64,000 bases of DNA from Thioalkalivibrio paradoxus (GTDB taxonomy: Bacteria > Pseudomonadota > Gammaproteobacteria > Ectothiorhodospirales > Ectothiorhodospiraceae). Shown piece by piece: positions 1 through 8,267 of the stretch. Within the stretch, counting starts at the first letter, position 1; the number at the start of each line of letters is the position of its first letter. The position numbers were made by a program, and so were the translations under genes. Location of the stretch: positions 41,296-105,295 of the forward strand of contig JAABSC010000008.1 in the NCBI GenBank assembly GCA_011390565.1, in the 5' to 3' direction. The notes below the pieces were generated by a model, which was given only the letters and a program-made list of their open reading frames with translations, had not been told where the DNA came from and ran no database searches.

Positions 1-133
1 CGCCGATGCTCTGACCTTCGCTGACGGTCAGACGGCTGAGAAAAATCTCACCGCTGTGAATCGCATAGGCGCCGATCCCGATCAGCACCAGCCCCACGAT
101 CACGAGCCCTTCGTCGATGCGTCGCCGGCTCAT
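1..133 (-). CDS. Membrane protein, N-terminal part only
   Basis: Partial gene: it begins with ATG at 133 and runs off the left edge of the window, so only the first 44 residues are visible. They comprise a short basic start (MSRRR), one hydrophobic segment (about residues 8-26, LVIVGLVLIGIGAYAI) and a polar stretch. This suggests a small inner-membrane protein with a single N-terminal anchor. A strong ribosome binding site, AGGAGG, lies about 6 bases before the ATG and supports the start. The family is not recognisable from the visible part. Confidence 0.6.
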   Translation of the reverse strand, partial: MSRRRIDEGLVIVGLVLIGIGAYAIHSGEIFLSRLTVSEGQSIG

Positions 134-215
134 TCCGGACCTCCTGGGATCATGCGGGGTTCTCGCGTGGTGGGCACGGCATCGGCGAGGGCGACCCGGG
201 TGGATGGAAAGACGG

Positions 216-1394
216 TCAGCGTCGGTACAGGTAGTCACGCGTGACCGGTACCAGGCCATGTTTGCGCGCCATCTGCAGGTGAAAGACGACCTGGTCCCAA
301 TGGCGGAAGGTTCCCTCGCACGACGCCAGATAGAACTCCCACATGCGGCAGAAGCGTTCGTCGAAGCGCTCTGCAACCTCTGCGCGGACTCCCTGGAATC
401 GACGATACCACTCGGCCAGCGTATCGGCGTAATGCAGGCGCCAGACCTCGACATCCGTGATCATCAGTTCGGAGGGTTCGATCGCTGCGCTGACTTCGGA
501 AAGGGCCGGTGTGTAGCCTCCGGGAAAGATGTAGCGGCGCAGCCATGCGTTGGTGGTGGCTGGCGGATTGGTTCTGCCGATGGTGTGCAGCAGCATGACG
601 CCATCGCTGTGCAGCAGCTCCACGGACTTTTGGAAGAAGGCCCGGTAATAGGGCTGGCCGACGTGCTCGAACATGCCCACGCTGACGACCCGGTCGTAGA
701 GATCCCCGTGCTCGCGATAGTCGCGCAGGTGGAATCGCACCCGGTCCGAGAGACCGCGGCGTTCGCATTCCGCACGCGCAACCCGCAACTGTTCCTGGGA
801 CAGGGTAAGGCCGTCGACGGTGACGCCATGTGTCTCGGCCAGGTACATCGCCAGCCCGCCCCAGCCGCAGCCGATGTCCAGAACCCGCATGCCTGGCTCC
901 AGGCAGAGCTTGCGCGCGATCATCCCGCACTTCGCCTGCTGCGCTTCCTCCAGGCTCATGTCGGGCCGTTCGAAGTACGCGCAGGAGTAGAACATGCCCT
1001 GGTCGAGGAACCTGCGGAACAGCCACTCGTCCAGATCGTAGTGGTGGGACACGTTGCGGTAGGAACGCCGGACACGATTGCTTTGCTGGATCACTTTCTG
1101 AAGGAAACGCATGGGGCTGCGGCCACGCTGGCCGAGCAATCCGGCGAAGTTGTCCATGGTGACGGCGAGCAACGCCCGCAGGCCCTCGGCGCCAGGTGTC
1201 CATCGGCCCTCCATGTAGGTCTGGCCGAACTCGAATCCCGGGTCGTAGGCGATGCGGCGCAACGCCTCGGTGTCGTGGAAGTGGATGCTCGCGCGTGGTT
1301 GCCCGGTGCCGAAACACCGCGCGCTGCCGTCCGGAAGGTGGACCTCCAGCGTACCTTTCCGAACGTGCTGCTCCAGAAGTCCGAACAGGGTCAT
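216..1394 (-). CDS. cfa: Cyclopropane-fatty-acyl-phospholipid synthase
   Basis: Transfers a methylene group from S-adenosylmethionine to cis double bonds of phospholipid acyl chains, a membrane modification linked to stress and stationary phase. The 392-residue protein has the family layout: a lipid-binding N-terminal region, the NVSHHYD segment (residues 114-120), the YSCAYF motif (136-141) that precedes the SAM fold, and the SAM-binding glycine motif VLDIGCGWGG (171-180). Length is normal for CFA synthases. It starts with ATG at 1394, about 30 bases downstream of a good sigma-70 type promoter. It appears to be a single-gene unit. Confidence 0.93.
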   Translation of the reverse strand: MTLFGLLEQHVRKGTLEVHLPDGSARCFGTGQPRASIHFHDTEALRRIAYDPGFEFGQTYMEGRWTPGAEGLRALLAVTMDNFAGLLGQRGRSPMRFLQKVIQQSNRVRRSYRNVSHHYDLDEWLFRRFLDQGMFYSCAYFERPDMSLEEAQQAKCGMIARKLCLEPGMRVLDIGCGWGGLAMYLAETHGVTVDGLTLSQEQLRVARAECERRGLSDRVRFHLRDYREHGDLYDRVVSVGMFEHVGQPYYRAFFQKSVELLHSDGVMLLHTIGRTNPPATTNAWLRRYIFPGGYTPALSEVSAAIEPSELMITDVEVWRLHYADTLAEWYRRFQGVRAEVAERFDERFCRMWEFYLASCEGTFRHWDQVVFHLQMARKHGLVPVTRDYLYRR

Positions 1395-1429
1395 GACACG
1401 CCGTCCGTGGAAACCGATACTCAGGCTTC

Positions 1430-1458
1430 AGTATTCCGAAACCCGCGGCGCTTTTCAA
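1430..1458 (-). promoter_or_regulatory. Sigma-70 type promoter for cfa
   Basis: Read on the minus strand: -35 TTGAAA (1458-1453), a 17-base spacer, then -10 AATACT (1435-1430). Transcription would start near 1423 and leave a leader of about 30 bases before the cfa ATG. Both hexamers match the consensus at five of six positions. No operator is obvious around it. Confidence 0.6.
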
Positions 1459-1508
1459 AGGGCGTTGCACGGGAGGAGCAACGCACGGCAACCGGATTCC
1501 GCTGACGG

Positions 1509-3059
1509 TCAGGGTTTTTCGAGCAAGCCGTGCCGATCCAGCAGCGCGAGCAGTTGCTCCAGCAGGGTCTCGATCCGGCGCCGCTGTCGCTGGGGATGTC
1601 CGGTTCCCAGTGCCCGCGCAAGTGTCGGCTCTCTGGCGGCGGCGGTTTCGATGTTCCGGGCAATGGCGGCGGGGCTCTGGTGGCCGTCGAGCAGGCTCAC
1701 CATGCGAAGCGAGAGTACATCCAGCATCAGGGTCTGGTGCCGTGGCGTGGGCAGCAGAGACTCTCCATGCCTGGCAAGCACACGGGCCAGACCGGAGGCG
1801 GCGGGCCCTTCACCCGCGGGTCGCGCGGCCGGCCCCGGTACTTCCCGCGAACAGAGGGTCGGCTGCAACCCACCGGAGACGAACAGCGCAAACAATTCTT
1901 CCTTGAGTCGACCGATGCCTGCACGTTCCAGCGGTTCGGCAATGCCGCCAAGCCGCGCGGCCTTCGAAAGCAGGTCCTCGAGCGTTCCCGCGGCCGGGAA
2001 GATTTCGGCCAGGGCGGCCAGGAATCCCCGGGCCAGCGGCATCGTCACGTGGAACGTCTGTCCCTGAGCATTGCGAAAGGAATTCGGCTGTTCGGAATCG
2101 GGCAGCAGGTTCGCGTACAGGGGAAGCGCAAACAGGGCGTCGAGGTCGATTTCGCGGGTCAGGCGGTCGTCGGCCCGGCAGAGCAGGGTCTGCCGGAATG
2201 GACGAAGGCGCAGAAAGTCCGCGTACTGCTCCTCGTTCAGCAGGTCGTTGAAGCGCGCGAGAGCCGATTCAGCGTCGGGACCCAGGGTCGACGTGAACAA
2301 CGTATGCAACTGGCTTTCCGCGAGGTACTGGAGACCGTGACGCCCGGCGCGGGCGGCGAAATCGCTGAACAACAGGGGTTCGTTCCGCTCTTCCAGGTAC
2401 TCGTGGTAAAGGTAACTGTCCCGGGCATTGCGCAGGTACCGCAGTTCACCCTGAAGCCAGTCGTGACCCGGTGGTGCATGCTCCAGCGGGGTCGCCAGGA
2501 ACGCCAGCAGCTCGCGCGCGGCGGTCAGCCGCTGCCGTGCGGACGGAAAATCCCGGACGTGGTGCAGCAGCATATCCCGAAGCATCGCCCGTTGCCGGCT
2601 ACCCGGCAGGGTGTTGTAACTGATGTAGGCGATTCCGCCGGGTGCGAGCCGCGCACCGCAGAGTGCGAGGATGTGGTTCTGCACGGCCTCGGGAACCCAT
2701 GAGAACACTCCGTGCGCCACGATGTAATCGAACGGTTCCCCATCAAGCGGCAGATCCAGGATGTCCTGATGCCGGATCTCGATATTGGCGAGCCCCAGGT
2801 CCCGGATCCGCTGCGTGCCTTGCTCGGCCTGGAGCCATGACAGCTCGACGCCCAGGCAACGGGTTTCGGGGAGGTGCCACGCCATCGGGATCAGATTGCC
2901 GCCGGCGGCACACCCGAGTTCGAGAATGCGGGCCTGCGCGGGAGACGGGGGCTGGAGGCCGAACAGCCGCCCGATGACGGCGAGGCGGTCGGGATGCGTC
3001 TCCGCGATCGGGAAGCTTTCGTAGGGAATGTCGTCGTAGCCGGCGAGGGTATCGGTCAT
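1509..3059 (-). CDS. Class I methyltransferase with methyltransferase regulatory domain
   Basis: A 516-residue SAM-dependent methyltransferase. The N-terminal third carries the SAM motif ILELGCAAGGN and acidic loop GVELS. It is followed by the long alpha-helical C-terminal part typical of proteins with the 'methyltransferase regulatory domain' and PKMT-like C-terminus, a bacterial group that includes rickettsial lysine methyltransferases. The substrate cannot be read from sequence; protein lysine methylation is the best guess from the family. ATG at 3059 (MTDTLAGYDD) is preferred; an in-frame GTG at 3077 would add six residues. It stands alone, 114 bases upstream of cfa on the same strand. 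Confidence 0.8.
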   Translation of the reverse strand: MTDTLAGYDDIPYESFPIAETHPDRLAVIGRLFGLQPPSPAQARILELGCAAGGNLIPMAWHLPETRCLGVELSWLQAEQGTQRIRDLGLANIEIRHQDILDLPLDGEPFDYIVAHGVFSWVPEAVQNHILALCGARLAPGGIAYISYNTLPGSRQRAMLRDMLLHHVRDFPSARQRLTAARELLAFLATPLEHAPPGHDWLQGELRYLRNARDSYLYHEYLEERNEPLLFSDFAARAGRHGLQYLAESQLHTLFTSTLGPDAESALARFNDLLNEEQYADFLRLRPFRQTLLCRADDRLTREIDLDALFALPLYANLLPDSEQPNSFRNAQGQTFHVTMPLARGFLAALAEIFPAAGTLEDLLSKAARLGGIAEPLERAGIGRLKEELFALFVSGGLQPTLCSREVPGPAARPAGEGPAASGLARVLARHGESLLPTPRHQTLMLDVLSLRMVSLLDGHQSPAAIARNIETAAAREPTLARALGTGHPQRQRRRIETLLEQLLALLDRHGLLEKP

Positions 3060-3212
3060 GGTCCAGGGATCGATCACGGTAAACCCGCAGTCTCTCCGAA
3101 AGCGTCGCGGGTCACAAACGACTTGTGCGGTCCTGGTGCTCCGGCCGGGGTGCCGGAATCAACCATCGTCGTCCTGCGCGACCCCCGGCGATGCAGAGGC
3201 GAGCCTGCGGAA

Positions 3213-3281
3213 GACCACCGAAACACACGGAGAGGAGGGGGGGCCTGCGTTTTCCGTAAAGTCCGTATTTTTCCGTGGCTG
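3213..3281. repeat. CCACGGA-type palindromic element, copy 1 (degenerate)
   Basis: An imperfect inverted repeat. The left part reads ACCACCGAAACACACGGAG and the right part ends TTTTTCCGTGGCTG, whose reverse complement begins CAGCCACGGAAAAA. It belongs to the same family as the elements near 42.84, 45.00 and 62.14 kb. It lies between the methyltransferase and the porin terminator, outside any gene. Confidence 0.6.
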
Positions 3282-3293
3282 CGTTCTCAAAGC

Positions 3294-3318
3294 AAAAAGG
3301 GCGGCCCGAAGGCCGCCC
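3294..3318 (-). terminator. Rho-independent terminator of the porin gene
   Basis: On the minus strand an 8-base GC stem (GGGCGGCC / GGCCGCCC, loop TTCG) is followed directly by TTTTT. It lies 26 bases beyond the porin stop codon, a standard intrinsic terminator. Confidence 0.9.
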
Positions 3319-3343
3319 CTGTCAGCAAGGCACCAATCCCGAA

Positions 3344-4006
3344 TCAGAAGGCGATGCTGTACCCGACCACGAACAGCGGATCGAGACTGCTCTCGTCGGT
3401 CTGCGCGTAGGTGAGGGAGATGTCACCAAGGTCGGTCGACTTCGTCAGGCCGAGGCTCCAGAAGGTCCAGGTGGTGCTGTCGGGCTCGAGGTCGACGTAG
3501 CCGATCTCACCGTCCAGGCTGACGCTGGGCATGATTTCATAGCCGCCGCCGAACTTGTACACCATGCTGCCTTCGAAGTCGGCGTCATCCGCGTTCAGCG
3601 CGTACTGGACGGTCGCGTACACCGGGCCGTAGCTGACGGTACCGATCAGGTCGCCGTAATCGAAGTCGTCGAGCGCGGGGTAGTAGTAGTAAACGTAGCC
3701 GAGGTCGAAACCCAGACCGCCGGCTTCGAACGCGTAACCGCCGTACAGGTCGACTTCCTGGCCCTGGCCGTCGCCGAGGGTGGACACCCAGGTGCCCAGG
3801 TAGACGCCGGAGTCATGACCCCAGTCGACGCCGCCCTGCACAACGGCGTTGTTGTCGGAAGCCGTGGTGCCCCAGAGGATGTAGTCGCTGAAGATGCCGG
3901 CGTTGAATTCGAGTTCGGCCTGCGCGGTGCTGAAGCCGGCGGTGCCGAGCATCAGGGCGCCGGTTACGGCGGAGCTGACGAGAGTCTTTTTCAGGTTGGA
4001 ACGCAT
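3344..4006 (-). CDS. TorF/Gcw_chp-family outer membrane porin
   Basis: A 220-residue outer-membrane beta-barrel protein. It opens with a Sec signal peptide ending STAQA (cleavage before ELEFNAG), followed by the family's opening motif, FNAGIFSDYILWGTTASD. Alternating aromatic strands (DLYGGYAFEAGG, VYYYYPALDDFDYGD) follow, and the last residue is Phe (VVGYSIAF), the usual C-terminal signal for BAM insertion. The family is described as putative porins, some with TMAO or nitrogen links; the solute here is unknown. ATG at 4006 is set by the binding site AGGAG; upstream in-frame codons would destroy the signal peptide. It has a sigma-54 type promoter and its own terminator. Confidence 0.88.
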   Translation of the reverse strand: MRSNLKKTLVSSAVTGALMLGTAGFSTAQAELEFNAGIFSDYILWGTTASDNNAVVQGGVDWGHDSGVYLGTWVSTLGDGQGQEVDLYGGYAFEAGGLGFDLGYVYYYYPALDDFDYGDLIGTVSYGPVYATVQYALNADDADFEGSMVYKFGGGYEIMPSVSLDGEIGYVDLEPDSTTWTFWSLGLTKSTDLGDISLTYAQTDESSLDPLFVVGYSIAF

Positions 4007-4062
4007 GATGTTTCTCCTTTCTCTGTGTGTTTGTGATCGGCACTCAATCACTGCAGAGACCG

Positions 4063-4081
4063 TTAGCACTGATCGTGCCAA
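4063..4081 (-). promoter_or_regulatory. Probable sigma-54 (-24/-12) promoter for the porin
   Basis: The minus strand reads TTGGCACGATCAGTGCTAA: TGGCACG (-24) and GTGCT (-12), with GG and GC exactly 10 bases apart. This matches the RpoN consensus TGGCACG-N4-TTGCW with one mismatch, and lies about 57 bases upstream of the porin ATG. It implies control by RpoN plus an enhancer-binding activator. The rest of the 334-base gap (4007-4340) holds no other element I recognise. Confidence 0.6.
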
Positions 4082-4340
4082 TCTCGAAATGCGAGGCCTG
4101 TGTTGCATTTTCGTGAATACCTGTTGTGTTTCTGTCAGTGCTCGCACCCCGAGGGCGCCTCGCGCCAGTGCAGCCTGCGTTATTTTGGTGCACCGATACG
4201 GGCCAAGGCTCGATGCCGGCCCCGGCCCCGGACAGGCGTCTGGACTATGATCAGGGGAGAAGACTTGCGGCCAGAGAGAACCCGTAGATGCCCAGATCGG
4301 AGATGGCCTCGGTTGCCCTGATGCTCGACAGGGCGGCGCG

Positions 4341-5213
4341 ATGAGTGTGCGGCGAGGTGGAGGTTCCAGGCAGCGAGCCGTCAAGGTCCGCAAGAGTGAC
4401 GGGCACCGCGAGCCTTATTCCAGGGAGAAACTGCGCAGGTCCCTGCGCCGGGCGGGCGCCAGCCAATCGATGGCCGAGGAGGTGATCACGGACGTCGAGC
4501 CGCGCCTGCGCGATGGCATGACCACCGGGAAGCTGTACCGGATGGCCCGCAAGGCGCTGCGGCACCGTTCCCGGACGACGGCCATCACCTACAGCCTCAA
4601 GCGAGCGTTGCTCGATCTCGGGCCGAGCGGGTTCCCGTTCGAGCAGTTCTGCGGACGCCTGTTCGAGGCGCTGGGCTACCGCGTGGCCTACAACCAGTTT
4701 CTGGACGGGCGTTGTGTCCGTCATGAAATCGACATCGTGGCGGAGCGCGATGGACAGCGATTGTTCGCCGAGTGCAAGTTTCACAACCGCGCGTCCTACC
4801 GCAACGACATCAAGTTGCCCATGTATCTGCGAGCGCGGTCCCTGGATCTGTCCGCCGGCGGGAGCGGCGGCCACGATGCGTTCTGGGTTTTGAGCAACAC
4901 CACCTACAGCGAGGATGCCCTGACGTACGGGACATGCGAGGGTCTGATCCTGGCCGGGCACAACACGGATCACTATCCGCTGACACGGGGGCTGATCAAC
5001 CAGCACGGCCTGCACCCGATCACCTGCCTCGGAACGCTGAAGGTGGCGCAGAAACGGGGCCTCATTGAAGCGGGTGCGATCCTGTGCCGCGACTTGCTCG
5101 ACCGGCCGGATTTTCTCGAGAGCCTCCGTCTCGAAGCGCGTCAGCTTGAGCGCGTACGGGAGGAATGCGTGGAGGTGCTTGATCGTGGCCGGGTACGCAG
5201 GGAATCGGCATGA
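4341..5213 (+). CDS. ATP-cone domain fused to Mrr-like restriction endonuclease domain
   Basis: A 290-residue two-domain protein. Residues about 13-75 form an ATP-cone, the nucleotide-sensing fold known from ribonucleotide reductases (VKVRKSDGHREPYSREKLRRS). Residues about 97-215 form a PD-(D/E)xK nuclease of the Mrr/type IV restriction class: PFEQFCGRLFEALGY, then D131 (HEIDIV) and E144-C145-K146 (FAECKFH) as the metal and catalytic residues. The C-terminus is a basic, glutamate-rich helix. Its stop overlaps the ATG of the next gene by four bases, so the two are translationally coupled. Whether the substrate is DNA or RNA cannot be told; nuclease control by a nucleotide is an inference from the fusion. 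Confidence 0.8.
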   Translation: MSVRRGGGSRQRAVKVRKSDGHREPYSREKLRRSLRRAGASQSMAEEVITDVEPRLRDGMTTGKLYRMARKALRHRSRTTAITYSLKRALLDLGPSGFPFEQFCGRLFEALGYRVAYNQFLDGRCVRHEIDIVAERDGQRLFAECKFHNRASYRNDIKLPMYLRARSLDLSAGGSGGHDAFWVLSNTTYSEDALTYGTCEGLILAGHNTDHYPLTRGLINQHGLHPITCLGTLKVAQKRGLIEAGAILCRDLLDRPDFLESLRLEARQLERVREECVEVLDRGRVRRESA

Positions 5214-6580
5214 AGCTGACCAGTTTCGGGGGAGCGGCCGGCGTCACCGGGTCCAAGCACCTGCTGGAGGCGGATGGCAAACGCCTGCTGGTGGACTGCG
5301 GAATGTTCCAGGGCGAAAAGGCCGGTCGGCTGCGTAACTGGGAACCCCCGCCCTTTGCCCCCCGGAGCATCGATGCCGTCCTGCTGACCCACGGGCACCT
5401 GGACCACTGCGGCTACCTGCCGAGCCTGGTGCGGGCGGGGTACCGCGGTCCGGTGTATGCCACACGCGCGGGTCGCGAGGTGGCCCGGGTCATCATGATG
5501 GACTCCGCCCGACTGCAGGAAGAAGACGCCGAGCAGGCGAATCGGGAAGGCTGGTCCCGGCATCACCCGGCGTTGCCCCTGTACGACACCGGCGACGTCG
5601 AACGGACCCTGCACCAGTTCCGGTCGGTCGAGTACGGCAAGCCGCTGCAGCTCGGTGGGCTGCGAATCGTTTTCCACTATGCCGGCCACATTCTGGGTGC
5701 CGCCGGAATCCGGGTGGATGACGGCTCGGAGAGCATCTGGTTCTCCGGGGATATCGGGCGTATCGACGATCCCGTGATGTTCCCCCCGAGATCGCCGGAT
5801 ACCGTCGACGCGGTGGTGATGGAATCCACCTACGGCGATCGGGATCATCCGAAGGAATCGCCGCTCGAGCGACTGGAGTCGATCCTGGCAGACGTTCTCG
5901 AACGCGAGGCGGTGCTGCTCGTGCCTTCCTTCGCGCTGGGACGTGCCCAGGCACTGGTCGTGCTGCTCGACCGCATTTTCCGGGCGCGTCCGGAACTGGA
6001 GCTGCCTGTCTACCTCAGCAGTCCGATGGCCGCGGAAATCTCGGAGCTGTACCGGAATTATCCGGACGAACACCGGCTCACGCCCGCGGACATGGAGGCG
6101 GCGTTCGGACGCGTGCGCGTGATCGAGCACCACCAGCGCGCGCTGCGCATGGACCGCAGGGACGGCCCCCTGGTGATCATCGCGGGCAGCGGAATGCTCA
6201 CCGGCGGGCGTATCCTCGGGCATCTCCTGGGCCACGGCAGTGATCCGGAGAACCGCGTGCTGCTGACCGGTTACCAGGCGCCCGGCACGCGCGGACGCGC
6301 CCTGCTGGAGGGCGAACGGATTTTGAAGATCCAGGGAAAGATGTTCGAAGTCCGGGCCCAGGTGGACCAGCTGGAAGGTCTGAGCGCGCATGCCGACCGG
6401 GGCGAGTTGCGGCGCTGGCTGGCCGCGGCCCCGCGCCGTCCACGCCAGGTCTGGCTGGTGCACGGCGAGCCGCAGGCGCGCGCGGCCCTCGCGGAAGCGC
6501 TGCGTCTCGACGCAGCCGAGGGCCCCGACTTCAACGTTTCGGAACTTCCGGAAGGCGAGACGCTGGATATCGTGACGTGA
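5210..6580 (+). CDS. Beta-CASP metallo-beta-lactamase fold RNase
   Basis: A 456-residue metallo-beta-lactamase fold hydrolase of the CPSF73/YSH1-like beta-CASP type that processes RNA. Visible motifs: start GGAAGVTGSKHLLE; zinc motif 2 HGHLDHCG (H61, H63, D65, H66); motif 3 in HYAGHILGAAG; FSGDIGR; STYGDRDH; beta-CASP signatures PSFALGRAQ and IIAGSGMLTGGR; and the terminal GLSAHAD with a late VHGEPQA. Full length with all metal ligands. It overlaps the ATP-cone nuclease by four bases, so both are probably one functional unit in nucleic acid or nucleotide turnover. Possible roles are endo- or 5'-exonuclease. Confidence 0.9.
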   Translation: MKLTSFGGAAGVTGSKHLLEADGKRLLVDCGMFQGEKAGRLRNWEPPPFAPRSIDAVLLTHGHLDHCGYLPSLVRAGYRGPVYATRAGREVARVIMMDSARLQEEDAEQANREGWSRHHPALPLYDTGDVERTLHQFRSVEYGKPLQLGGLRIVFHYAGHILGAAGIRVDDGSESIWFSGDIGRIDDPVMFPPRSPDTVDAVVMESTYGDRDHPKESPLERLESILADVLEREAVLLVPSFALGRAQALVVLLDRIFRARPELELPVYLSSPMAAEISELYRNYPDEHRLTPADMEAAFGRVRVIEHHQRALRMDRRDGPLVIIAGSGMLTGGRILGHLLGHGSDPENRVLLTGYQAPGTRGRALLEGERILKIQGKMFEVRAQVDQLEGLSAHADRGELRRWLAAAPRRPRQVWLVHGEPQARAALAEALRLDAAEGPDFNVSELPEGETLDIVT

Positions 6581-6656
6581 CAGCGATCGATACGGCATGG
6601 ACCATTGGTCCGACAGTATCGCAGTGGAGACGGGGCATGCGTGCTCTGCGCTGGAA

Positions 6657-6766
6657 AACGAGAAGGGGCGCGTTCCCCACGCGGGTGTCGGCAGCAGGGA
6701 TGCTGCCGTCAAGCCTACAGGGATGTATTCACGGCGTCCCGCGTGGGGAACGCGCCCCTTCTCGTT
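6657..6766. repeat. Element with perfect 29-base terminal inverted repeats
   Basis: Arms 6657-6685 and 6738-6766 are perfect reverse complements (AACGAGAAGGGGCGCGTTCC... on the left). The 52-base interior contains a second hairpin, GGCAGC-AGGGAT-GCTGCC (6690-6707), and the string CTACAGGGATGTATTCACGG. It lies between convergent genes. No T-tract follows either arm, so a simple terminator is not the best reading. The interior string resembles an intergenic motif I recall from other gammaproteobacteria. Confidence 0.8.
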
Positions 6767-6785
6767 CCGGCCCCGACAGCCGCGG

Positions 6786-8168
6786 TCAGAGCGTGCGCGA
6801 GAAGCGCCGTTCGCCGGCAGCGGCGAGGTAGCGGTCGAAGGTCATGCAGATGTTGCGGATCATCAGGCGGCCGGTCGGAAGCACCTGGATGCGATGGCCG
6901 TCGAGGGTGAGCAGGCCGTCTTCGACGAAGGGTTCGAGTCCCGCGAGTTCGTCCGCGAAGTAGTCGCCGAAGTCGATCCCGAACTGCTCGCCGACGGCAT
7001 CGCCGTCCAGCTCGAAGTGACAGATGAGCTGGGTGATGACCGCCCGGCGCAACTTGTCGTCGGCGTTCACGACCAGACCGCGCTCGATTGGAAGACGGTC
7101 TTCGGCCAGCAGCGCGTGGTAGCTGTCGAGATCCTTCACGTTCTGGCTGAAACTGTCGCCCACCTGGCCGATGGACGACACGCCCATCGCGACCAGATCG
7201 CACTCGGCATGGGTGGCGTAGCCCTGGAAGTTCCGGTACAGGCTGCCCTCGCGTTGCGCGCGAGCGAGCGGATCGTCCGGTTTGGCGAAATGATCCATGC
7301 CGATCAGCACGTACCCGGCGGACGTCAGCCGCTCGATGGTGGCTTCGAGTATGGAGAGCTTGACCGCCGGGGGCGGCAGGTCATCCTCGTGGATCCGGCG
7401 TTGCGGCATGAAGCGCGTCGGCAGGTGCGCATAGTTGAATACCGACAGACGATCCGGACCCGCATCGATCACCCGATCCAGTGTCCGCACGAAGGTCTCC
7501 ACGGTCTGGAAGGGCAGGCCGTAGATGAGGTCGATGCTGATGCCATGAAAGCCCTCGCTGCGCGCCGCCTCAAGGACCTCGAGCGTTTTTTCTTCGGATT
7601 GGATACGGTTCACCGCCTTCTGCACGGTCGGGTCGAAATCCTGGACGCCGAGGCTCATGCGGTTGAAGCCCAGGCTCCGCAACACCGCAACCGTATGGGC
7701 ATCCGCCTCGCGAGGATCGATCTCGATCGAGTATTCGCCGCTGTCATCCGTCTTCAGCGCGAAGTGTTCGCCGGTCCGGGTCATCAGCTCGCGCATCTGC
7801 TCGAGGGAGAGAAAGGTGGGCGTGCCACCGCCCCAGTGCAGTTGCTCCACCGGCCGCCCCGCATCGAACAACGCCGCCTGCAGGGCCATTTCCCGGTACA
7901 GGTCGTCCAGGTAGGGTTGCGCCTTGGCCCGATTCTTGGTCACCACCTTGTTGCAGGCGCAGTAAAAGCAGACGGTGTCACAGAAGGGGATATGAAAATA
8001 GAGGGAAAGCGGGCCGCCACGCGCATTGCTGATCGCAGCCTGCTGCCGATACTGCGTCTCATCGTATCCCGAGTGGAACTGGATGGCGGTGGGATAGGAC
8101 GTGTAGCGCGGACCCGCCTTGTCGTAGCGGCGGATCAGGTCGGCGTCGAAGATGGGGTTGGCTTGCAT
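6786..8168 (-). CDS. hemN: Oxygen-independent coproporphyrinogen III oxidase
   Basis: Radical SAM enzyme that decarboxylates coproporphyrinogen III in haem synthesis without oxygen. The 460-residue protein has the cluster motif CDTVCFYC (C63, C67, C70), HWGGGTPTFL, the family's N-terminal YDKAGPRYTSYPTA, and the C-terminal HemN domain ending near GRLMIRNICMTFDRYL. Full length. It sits next to fixH and the cbb3 oxidase genes, as often seen because cbb3 oxidase needs haem b and c at low oxygen. No FNR box is seen directly upstream, so it may be read from the cco transcripts. Confidence 0.95.
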   Translation of the reverse strand: MQANPIFDADLIRRYDKAGPRYTSYPTAIQFHSGYDETQYRQQAAISNARGGPLSLYFHIPFCDTVCFYCACNKVVTKNRAKAQPYLDDLYREMALQAALFDAGRPVEQLHWGGGTPTFLSLEQMRELMTRTGEHFALKTDDSGEYSIEIDPREADAHTVAVLRSLGFNRMSLGVQDFDPTVQKAVNRIQSEEKTLEVLEAARSEGFHGISIDLIYGLPFQTVETFVRTLDRVIDAGPDRLSVFNYAHLPTRFMPQRRIHEDDLPPPAVKLSILEATIERLTSAGYVLIGMDHFAKPDDPLARAQREGSLYRNFQGYATHAECDLVAMGVSSIGQVGDSFSQNVKDLDSYHALLAEDRLPIERGLVVNADDKLRRAVITQLICHFELDGDAVGEQFGIDFGDYFADELAGLEPFVEDGLLTLDGHRIQVLPTGRLMIRNICMTFDRYLAAAGERRFSRTL

Positions 8169-8267
8169 GATGCTCCAGATCGAATGGCTCCGCGAAGATC
8201 GAACGGCCGGCGGGTGGTTTTCCCGACAGCCGTTCGCCGCGTCGGCCTTCCAGCGAGGGAGGCGGTA

